A stretch of 64,000 bases of DNA from [Clostridium] saccharolyticum WM1 (GTDB lineage: Bacteria > Bacillota > Clostridia > Lachnospirales > Lachnospiraceae), in the NCBI RefSeq assembly GCF_000144625.1, contig NC_014376.1, positions 2,356,001 through 2,420,000 on the forward strand, given 5' to 3'. Position numbers and translations under genes: made by a program. Below the pieces are notes generated by a model. It had not been told where the DNA came from and did no database searches. It saw only the letters and a list, made by a program, of their open reading frames with translations. The first letter of the stretch is position 1; each line of letters opens with the position of its first letter. This document shows, one piece after another, positions 57,850 through 64,000 of this stretch.

Positions 57850-58395
57850 TTAGTAATCCCCCTTTTTCAATAAATGCCTGATGTAGAAAAATGTCTTTTT
57901 TTCTCCTTCATTCTTTAACATCAGGAGCAGTTTTTCCAGCAGCTTCCTTGTCTCAGGGGCAATGACCATGTAGTTTTTTGAATGTATATAATACTCCCAT
58001 GGCGATGCATCGGTGTAATTCTTTCCTTTATAGGTTTTCGATGCTGCAATCCGGTCCATCATCATCTCAATAACATATTTTAAAGGCATTTTATGCCCCA
58101 CCAATCCTTTGGACATGTCAGTGGTGAAATCAATCCAGTATTCATAATGATGTTTATTGCGGCCCTTATGATGAAGCCATGCTTTCGAAAAGCCCTTGTC
58201 CTCCCGCTCCGCAGCGTTGGGGCTTCTGTTTCCCTGATAATAAAGAACGCCTGGAAGGAATTCCTCAAGACTGTATTTTGACAGATCATGAAGCAATCCC
58301 TGCTTAATAAGACCCACACGAAAACAGTTTTTCATGACTCTGGCTTTGTGTATATGAATGGTGCAGAAATGCCCCCAAAAATTCGTTAGTTTCAT
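57850..58395 (-). CDS. DUF5662 family protein
   Basis: The 181-residue protein matches the DUF5662 catalytic-type family, common in Clostridia. It contains an HD-like metal motif (LLHDLSKYS), HHKGRNKHHYEYW and a DRIAASKTYKGK segment. It lacks a signal peptide and membrane segments. The function is unknown. AAAGGGG precedes the ATG. It lies 109 bases from the SDR gene on the same strand. Confidence 0.8.
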   Translation of the reverse strand: MKLTNFWGHFCTIHIHKARVMKNCFRVGLIKQGLLHDLSKYSLEEFLPGVLYYQGNRSPNAAEREDKGFSKAWLHHKGRNKHHYEYWIDFTTDMSKGLVGHKMPLKYVIEMMMDRIAASKTYKGKNYTDASPWEYYIHSKNYMVIAPETRKLLEKLLLMLKNEGEKKTFFYIRHLLKKGDY

Positions 58396-58520
58396 TGCTT
58401 TCCCCTTTTCATCCTTGCAGAAGAATCTTTTCCCATTTTACCACAATTTTCTCAGTTTTTACCACTTATTTTCCCTTAAATTTGCCAAAGACATTAATTG
58501 ATTTTTAAAACGGAAAACGT

Positions 58521-58549
58521 TTGACACCTTCCCCTTTTTATGCTATTCT
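58521..58549 (+). promoter_or_regulatory. Promoter of the cold-shock gene
   Basis: A perfect TTGACA, a 17-base spacer and TATTCT with TGC just before it (extended -10) lie on the plus strand. It leaves a leader of about 55 bases. Confidence 0.75.
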
Positions 58550-58609
58550 TAGGGAGGTTACAGATATCCTGTAACAGTACAATTTTTTATTCATTTTGGA
58601 GGTATCATA

Positions 58610-58807
58610 ATGAAAGGTACAGTTAAGTGGTTTAACAACCAAAAGGGTTACGGATTTATATCCGACGAACAGGGTAACGATGTATTTGTTCACTACTCAG
58701 GTCTTAATATGGATGGTTTCAAGTCCTTAGATGAAGGCGCTGCTGTAGAGTTCGATGTCGTAGACGGAGCTAAGGGACCACAGGCTACAAACGTTACCAA
58801 AATATAA
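58610..58807 (+). CDS. Cold-shock protein, CspA family
   Basis: The 65-residue protein is a single cold-shock domain with both RNA-binding motifs (KGYGFI and VFVHYS). It should act as an RNA chaperone. A strong GGAGG lies before the ATG, and a terminator follows at 58879-58905, so it is monocistronic. Confidence 0.95.
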   Translation: MKGTVKWFNNQKGYGFISDEQGNDVFVHYSGLNMDGFKSLDEGAAVEFDVVDGAKGPQATNVTKI

Positions 58808-58878
58808 TCATTGACTCATCAGTGTACCTTTTTTCAATATACAGGAAGAAGTTATATTGTTTCACATGATTACGATTA

Positions 58879-58905
58879 GAGCCATCCAATTGGATGGCTC
58901 TTTTT
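58879..58905 (+). terminator. Terminator of the cold-shock gene
   Basis: GAGCCATCCA-att-GGATGGCTC followed by TTTTTG on the plus strand. Confidence 0.9.
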
Positions 58906-58917
58906 GATGAGGCCGCC

Positions 58918-59793
58918 TTATGACTTATCGCGGAGCCGATTTAAATCTTCTATTGTAAATTCGTAATTTTTATTACAGAAATGACAATTCACTTCAATGC
59001 TTTTTCCTTCGTCGATCATTTCCTGAAGTTCCTTTTTTCCGATGCTGATCAAAGCTTTTTCCACTCTTGCCTTATCGCAGTTGCAATGGAAGCGGGTGGT
59101 CTTGTGCTCCATCATTTCCAGGCCAAACTCTCCCAGAATATGCTCAAGGATCATCTCCGGAGTATTTCCCTGATCCAGCAGCTCAGTAATCGAGGTGATC
59201 TCTCCCAGTTTTTTCTCCAGGCTTTCGATCATTGTCTCAGAAGCTCCCGGCAAAAGCTGGATAATAAAACCGCCGGCCTGTTTTACGGTGTTGTCCTTAT
59301 TCATTAAAACGCCCAGTGCCACCGATGATGGGGTCTGTTCTGAAGCAGCATAATAATAAGTAAGATCTTCTGCAATCTCTCCCCCTACCAATATGGTCTG
59401 TCCCACATAAGGTTCCTTCATGCCGATATCCTTTATGACACTCAATACCCCCTCTCCTACTGCCCCGCCTACATCAAGCTTTCCGGCCTGGCTGGGCGGA
59501 AGCATGACACCAGGATTGTATGCATAGCCTTTTACATCTCCTTTGGAATCCGCTGTCACTGTAAGACCCTCTATAGGTCCGCTTCCCTGAATTTTTAAGG
59601 TTAGTAAATCTTCATCCCCTTTCATCATGACACCCATCATGCTTCCGGCAGTCAAAAGCCTGCCTAAAGCCGCAGTAGCCACAGGACTTGTATTATGAGC
59701 CTGTCTTGCCTGCTCCACCAGTTCTCTGGTCGTTGCAGCAAAGGCACGGATCTGATGGTCTCCTGCCGTGGCTCTGACAATATAATCCGCCAT
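58918..59793 (-). CDS. hslO: 33 kDa chaperonin Hsp33
   Basis: Hsp33 is a redox-activated holdase chaperone. The 291-residue protein has the family core (IVRATAGDHQIRAFAATTRELVEQA, GRLLTAG, VGG) and the zinc-binding redox switch with four cysteines: HCNCDK and VNCHFCNKN near the C-terminus. AAAGGAA precedes the ATG, 4 bases after the methyltransferase stop. Confidence 0.95.
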   Translation of the reverse strand: MADYIVRATAGDHQIRAFAATTRELVEQARQAHNTSPVATAALGRLLTAGSMMGVMMKGDEDLLTLKIQGSGPIEGLTVTADSKGDVKGYAYNPGVMLPPSQAGKLDVGGAVGEGVLSVIKDIGMKEPYVGQTILVGGEIAEDLTYYYAASEQTPSSVALGVLMNKDNTVKQAGGFIIQLLPGASETMIESLEKKLGEITSITELLDQGNTPEMILEHILGEFGLEMMEHKTTRFHCNCDKARVEKALISIGKKELQEMIDEGKSIEVNCHFCNKNYEFTIEDLNRLRDKS

Positions 59794-59797
59794 ATTA

Positions 59798-60553
59798 TTA
59801 TTCCTTTCCGCATTCTCTTGCTATGATATAAATTCTCTCGCTGTTTTCCGTTACAGAAGATCTTGTAAATGCATCAAAAGCAGCCACATAGTCCATACCG
59901 GCCTCTTTTATGGCCATCTTTACCTCATCAAGGCTGTATGCTCTTTGGTAATGATTCTCCGTAAATTTCCGATACAGATCATCTTCCTGTCTTATAAACA
60001 GGGAAAGGCCGTATTCGTTAATCCTGGATTCCTTATCATAATAATTATCCCAAATAAAGCTGCACTCCTCCCGGTCCTCTGCAATGGTGGAATCTCCCAT
60101 AAGGGTTTCATATTTATATATGGTGTTCAGATCAAAAATAAAAATTCCTCCTGGATCCAGATAATTATTGACCAGACGGAAAACTTCCACCATATCTACA
60201 TAATCCAGGATATAGTTCATACAGTCACAGATGCTGATTACGGCCCTTACCGTTCCGTAAAGCTCAAGCTCCCTCATATCCTGCATAAGATAAAGAATGT
60301 CTTTACCTGAACGTTCCCTCTTCTCCATCGCGATCTGCAGCATGTCTCCGGAGCTGTCAACTCCGATCATATCATAACCCCGGTCCGCAAGAAGCTCCGT
60401 AAGGCTTCCTGTTCCGCAGCCTAAGTCAAGGATCAGGCCATCCATGACTCCATATTCATTCAGCAGACCGGTTACGTATTCACACCAGTCCTTATATGGA
60501 ATATTGTCCATAAACCGGTCATAGACCTCAGCAAAGCTAGTGTACGCATCCAT
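59798..60553 (-). CDS. Class I SAM-dependent methyltransferase
   Basis: The 251-residue protein has the SAM-binding motif LILDLGCGTGSLTELLA (motif I) and IGVDSSGDML, with a middle acidic motif and DPGGIFIFDLNT after it. The N-terminal YTSFAEVYDRFMDNIPYKDWCEY segment is common to an uncharacterised clostridial group. It lies 5 bases upstream of hslO, so the pair is cotranscribed. The methyl acceptor is unknown. Confidence 0.88.
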   Translation of the reverse strand: MDAYTSFAEVYDRFMDNIPYKDWCEYVTGLLNEYGVMDGLILDLGCGTGSLTELLADRGYDMIGVDSSGDMLQIAMEKRERSGKDILYLMQDMRELELYGTVRAVISICDCMNYILDYVDMVEVFRLVNNYLDPGGIFIFDLNTIYKYETLMGDSTIAEDREECSFIWDNYYDKESRINEYGLSLFIRQEDDLYRKFTENHYQRAYSLDEVKMAIKEAGMDYVAAFDAFTRSSVTENSERIYIIARECGKE

Positions 60554-60603
60554 AATCGTTTCCCTTTCTGCCTTCGACTTTCCCTGGCATTCTGCCCAAA
60601 TTC

Positions 60604-60642
60604 TAAAAACAAGGCAGGTAACTCATAAAGAGGTACCTGCCT
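60604..60642 (-). terminator. Terminator of the SEC-C gene
   Basis: AGGCAGGTA pairs with TACCTGCCT and is followed on the minus strand by TGTTTTTAG. It lies 40 bases after the SEC-C stop codon and before the methyltransferase gene. Confidence 0.82.
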
Positions 60643-60679
60643 TCCTGTCTCTTTATCCTGCCAACAAAGTAGTGTTTGA

Positions 60680-61189
60680 TTACAAGTTGGATCCGCAGCA
60701 TTTCTTATACTTTTTGCCGCTGCCGCATGGACATGGATCGTTTCTTCCAACCTTAGCACCCTTTACAATGGTCCCGGAAGCTTTCTGCTTTTTATAGAGT
60801 TCTTTTCTCTTCTCTTCCGTCAGTATATCATTCCATTGGGGAAGATTAAACAGCCACTCGGCCTTAGCCTCTACCATATTATAATACAGCTTTTCCGGGT
60901 CAATCTCTATTTTTACCACAGTCTGCTCGTCCATGGTTTCAATAGGATTTTCATATCCCTTTAAGCTTTCATTGATTCCATCTAAAAATCCGGTCATTGT
61001 CTGGATGTCTGTACCATATCTCTTGGCCAGCTCTTCCACCGTTCCCTCAACCAATTCTTCTGGCTTGGAAAGAATATGCTCATAGATTCCCTTTTCTACT
61101 TTGAAATACTCGGTCCATAATTCTTCTTTTCCTTTATCATCCAGCCCATCACCGTATGCCAGGTTTCTCCAATTTTCTAAAATAGCCAT
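60680..61189 (-). CDS. SEC-C metal-binding domain protein
   Basis: The 169-residue protein is a mostly helical domain ending in a SEC-C zinc motif ([19 protein letters not shown]), like the SecA C-terminus and YchJ. It starts at MAILEN with AAAGGATGG upstream. Proteins of this plan in Lachnospiraceae are annotated only as SEC-C domain proteins. A family 2 repeat lies 30-120 bases upstream. Confidence 0.82.
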   Translation of the reverse strand: MAILENWRNLAYGDGLDDKGKEELWTEYFKVEKGIYEHILSKPEELVEGTVEELAKRYGTDIQTMTGFLDGINESLKGYENPIETMDEQTVVKIEIDPEKLYYNMVEAKAEWLFNLPQWNDILTEEKRKELYKKQKASGTIVKGAKVGRNDPCPCGSGKKYKKCCGSNL

Positions 61190-61218
61190 GTTCAAACCAT
61201 CCTTTTGTCTGTTATTCT

Positions 61219-61308
61219 CGTGAAAGCAACGGGCCAAGGTCAAACAAGCTCGACTTTGGCAACCGCCCACGGAGTCAGATACCCCGTAGCTGCTTCGGAG
61301 TATTTAAC
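61219..61308 (-). repeat. Dispersed hairpin repeat, family 2, copy A
   Basis: Read on the minus strand: a hairpin TTAAATACTCCG...CGGGGTAT, then GGGCGGTTGCCAAAG, then TTGACCTTGG. The same ordered blocks occur on the plus strand at 15594-15690. It occupies the gap between the transglutaminase and SEC-C genes. Confidence 0.55.
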
Positions 61309-61442
61309 TTCTGGTAGTACTCCAACAAACAGTATATAACATCTTTATCTATTTTGCAAAATGTTTTTTCTAATTTTGTAATTCTATGGTGCCAGATGAT
61401 AGAAAATAATTCTGCCTGCCCTTGCCATTCTAGCCCGCCGGC

Positions 61443-64000
61443 TTATAACCGGTTCCTGCTTAAACCCAGAAGCTTCACCATTAAATCCACGCTTCCAACA
61501 TTGTAGCCGCTGCAGCCGTAGATTGCCTTCATGCCCGGGTCCGTAACGATCAAAAGGGGCAGCTTCTCCGGGTCCACATACATTCTCCTGGCCAACGGTT
61601 CCACCGTATCATCAAAGTTTATATACCCCACCTTGATTCCGGGGATTGTTTCCAAAACCTTGCCAATGGTCCTGTTCTTTAACGAGAATTTTCCTTGCAA
61701 TAGGAAAATAATCCGGGCATCCACGGAAGTTAAGGCATCTTTTTGCTCCAGCATCTCGTTAAGAACGTGCTCTGTAGGCTCCTGACCCTCGGACAGGATT
61801 GCCAGGATATTGGCCTTTCCTTCCGTAAGCACTGATGCAGGAACCGTCTGCTCTATCCCGTTTTCCTCTGACACAGTCACTTCAAAATCATCCAGTAAGG
61901 TTTCAACAAGCATATCCTCCAGGTTTCCTGAACGCAGGCGCATGGTCACAGTCTTTTCTTCATCCTTCTTTAATTCAAAGACATATTCACTGGCATTCTG
62001 ATTTCCGCTGGGAAGTCGGACAGAGGTGATCAGGCGGTAAATACCTGGCCCCAGATCCAATGTCAGAACGCCGTCAGCAAACTTCAAGCCTGTGTAATCC
62101 AGAGACGTAAACTGTCCCCCATTCAATCTTCCAATGGTCCATGTCTGGTAATAGGTCCACAAACTATCCGTTTCCCCAAGAAGCACCAGTTTTCCTGACT
62201 CCTGGAAATTGTCGCTTATTATCTCATCGGCTCTAAAGATTGATACGAAGCTTCCCGCTTTATAAACCTCTGCTTCCAGGTTCACCGGATTTATCCTGGA
62301 TGGAATACCCAGCGTCCGGCAGATGGCTACAAATAATATTCTTTGACTAAGCGGATTGCTTTGTAAAAGCTTAAGGCTCCCTTTCGGTGTGGAACAAATC
62401 GTCTTGTAATCCAGCTTTGGTTCAAAACTAATGTGCTGGTTTATATATTCCCAAATAGCTCCCGGATGTTTCCGGAACCCTTCCTTTTCATTGTCATTGA
62501 AAAAGTCCTCAATAAACCCCCGGTAATCCGTCATTTCCTCCAGCAATATTCTTGGACAGAGAATATATTTTTCATAGATTGCCGGATCTCCATATTCCTC
62601 CCACTCCTTGCTATAAGGAGCCGCCCCTTTTAAATGGCTTTCCAGAATGTCTGCCCTTGCATCCTTATAATCCTTTACGGACAGACTGTGAAGCAAGGCT
62701 TTGCGGTATGGATTTTGATCCTTGGTCAGGAATTTATAAATCTCGGCAAAGTTACCGGCGGATAGCCGGAGGATCTCTGCTTCTTCCGGGTACTGAGAAG
62801 CTACTTCCTTCTTAAAGTAACCGTTAATCCGGTTTTCCCGCATCTGGTTTGCTTCATGAATCCTTTTTCTGTTTCTCTCCTTTTGTTCCTTTGTAAGGAT
62901 CACTGGGTTCATGGGGTAATCCTTCGGAGCCCTTACATCGGTATCTTTCCAGACATCCTTTTTTAATTTCTCTCTTTCTCCTGTTAATATCAGCACCGTC
63001 CCTACCCCGTCCTCCGGAGATATCCACGCTTCGCAGCTCAGCCCATCCTTCATGGCACGGACATGAATGTCCCCTAAGCCTATGGTAACGGAAACCTTAC
63101 CCTCCCCGTCCGTATATAAGTTAACCACGCTGCAGTATTCTGCCATATTAAGGATCTCAAATGAAACATGAACATTTTCAACCGGATTTCTATCCTCATC
63201 AAGTACCTGGATTTCACAGGGCCTGGTCAGGGCATAGGTTGCCGTATCATTATAATAGACCATTAAATCATCATGTCCAAGACATTCCGCCGCCGAGTCA
63301 CCGGAATAATCAGAAAAAGTCCTGGTGTGAACAAGCAGTGCCCTGGAGGAAGCATTGGTGAACCATCCTTTATCCAGTACTTCTTCCGGCTCACAGGCTC
63401 CAAGAAAATGCCACTTCCCTTCCACGTATACTTCAACCCATGCATGGTTGTCATCACAATGGGCCCATCTGGGTGTATACACTTGTCTGGCAGGGATACC
63501 CACGCTGCGGAAGGCTGTAACAGCAAAGGTGGATTCCTCCCCGCACCTGCCCTTACCGGATTTATACACAGTAACCGGCGATATGGTCCTGTTGTCAGAG
63601 GCCTCATAGGTTCCGTTTTCTGCACACCAGTAATTGATTTCAATAACGGCCTCCCTTACGGAAAGCCCTTTGACCCGGTCAATCAGCTTGTCGTAAAAAA
63701 ATCCGCGGCAGTCTTCAATATTTTCCGTATTGATCCTGTAATATAAAATGTGATGGAGAAAAATATCCTCCGGGATTTCCCTGCACCATTCCATACGGTC
63801 ATAAACCATGATGGAGTGCCTGACAAATCCAAGGAACATGGCAAAATCGTACTCTCCCGCATCCCGAAGCGGCATGGTCCCATATAAAAATTTCATGAGC
63901 ACCTGTTCTCTGGGAGTACAGTTTCCCATGGCAGCCTCGATTTCTCCTTTAAGACCTCCCAGAAAGGGAAGTCTTAGGTCATATTTTTCCTGGGCATATC
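61443..64000 (-). CDS. Transglutaminase-domain protein, N-terminus cut by window edge
   Basis: The frame stays open to the right edge (the 23 codons before the ATG at 63929 still read as protein, KYDLRLPFLGGLKGEIE..), so the true start lies beyond 64000. Counting from that ATG, a transglutaminase core has Cys129 (GKGRCGEES), His162 (DDNHAWVEVY) and an acidic residue at 180-182. A beta-rich domain follows, then a second, degenerate transglutaminase-like segment (SQRILFVAICRTLGIPSRINPVNLEAEVY) without the Cys-His pair. The C-terminus looks thioredoxin-like. No signal peptide is visible in the window. The substrate is unknown; a peptidase or crosslinking role is possible. Confidence 0.8.
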   Translation of the reverse strand, partial: YAQEKYDLRLPFLGGLKGEIEAAMGNCTPREQVLMKFLYGTMPLRDAGEYDFAMFLGFVRHSIMVYDRMEWCREIPEDIFLHHILYYRINTENIEDCRGFFYDKLIDRVKGLSVREAVIEINYWCAENGTYEASDNRTISPVTVYKSGKGRCGEESTFAVTAFRSVGIPARQVYTPRWAHCDDNHAWVEVYVEGKWHFLGACEPEEVLDKGWFTNASSRALLVHTRTFSDYSGDSAAECLGHDDLMVYYNDTATYALTRPCEIQVLDEDRNPVENVHVSFEILNMAEYCSVVNLYTDGEGKVSVTIGLGDIHVRAMKDGLSCEAWISPEDGVGTVLILTGEREKLKKDVWKDTDVRAPKDYPMNPVILTKEQKERNRKRIHEANQMRENRINGYFKKEVASQYPEEAEILRLSAGNFAEIYKFLTKDQNPYRKALLHSLSVKDYKDARADILESHLKGAAPYSKEWEEYGDPAIYEKYILCPRILLEEMTDYRGFIEDFFNDNEKEGFRKHPGAIWEYINQHISFEPKLDYKTICSTPKGSLKLLQSNPLSQRILFVAICRTLGIPSRINPVNLEAEVYKAGSFVSIFRADEIISDNFQESGKLVLLGETDSLWTYYQTWTIGRLNGGQFTSLDYTGLKFADGVLTLDLGPGIYRLITSVRLPSGNQNASEYVFELKKDEEKTVTMRLRSGNLEDMLVETLLDDFEVTVSEENGIEQTVPASVLTEGKANILAILSEGQEPTEHVLNEMLEQKDALTSVDARIIFLLQGKFSLKNRTIGKVLETIPGIKVGYINFDDTVEPLARRMYVDPEKLPLLIVTDPGMKAIYGCSGYNVGSVDLMVKLLGLSRNRL

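Overview
The window looks like a chromosomal segment of an endospore-forming Firmicute of the Lachnospiraceae (Clostridium cluster XIVa). This rests on the dgt-dnaG-rpoD order, SpoIID-like and Csp-like sporulation/germination proteins, a SleB-type hydrolase, T-box and NiCo riboswitch leaders, and strong AGGAGG ribosome binding sites. A placement near Lacrimispora or Hungatella is only an impression. Most genes lie on the minus strand. There is no rRNA, tRNA, CRISPR array, prophage or insertion sequence, so this is mostly core genome with a few accessory genes.

Layout. 1-3300: dgt-dnaG-rpoD (rpoD cut by the left edge). 3450-9700: an AraC regulator, a cytoplasmic subtilisin-like Csp protease, a long SpoIID-domain protein and an AI-2E family permease. 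About 9780-9980: a structured RNA with a promoter and a closing stem, probably 6S RNA. 10050-15530: an HPr-like protein without its phospho-histidine, a HAD phosphatase, ATP-dependent PEP carboxykinase, a decayed pectinesterase start, a YhcH protein, a SleB hydrolase and a YbaK deacylase. 15750-20340: branched-chain amino acid genes leuCD (with a divergent LysR) and ilvN-ilvC. 20540-21750: a cation efflux gene under a NiCo (Ni2+/Co2+) riboswitch. 21800-28800: a metallophosphoesterase overlapping a ParB-like/BMP fusion, then smpB, rnr, secG and an enolase-like pseudoenzyme in the place where enolase often sits. 28900-32720: pheS-pheT behind a T-box. 32770-39520: two small membrane proteins, a gene-poor stretch, a heterodimeric ABC exporter with a divergent LysR, and a radical SAM protein. 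39760-47480: NCS2 permease, YihY, CysK, M32 carboxypeptidase, a stand-alone 5'-3' exonuclease, and a CheW protein carrying an inserted zinc-binding domain. 47580-55370: ruvA-ruvB-zapA-U32-SEDS-PBP read leftwards, a recombination and cell-wall/division cluster ending near a Nudix gene. 55670-64000: a YprB-like nuclease, SDR, DUF5662, cold-shock protein, Hsp33, methyltransferase, SEC-C protein and a large two-copy transglutaminase cut by the right edge.

The most interesting material is: a short two-hairpin element found in the 5' leaders of four genes, with compensatory base changes in its first hairpin; the enolase-like protein that has lost most catalytic residues; the cytoplasmic ParB-like/BMP fusion translationally linked to a phosphoesterase; the CheW-CZB protein with an extra four-cysteine knot; and the NiCo riboswitch and 6S RNA. 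A second dispersed repeat family also occurs in intergenic gaps.
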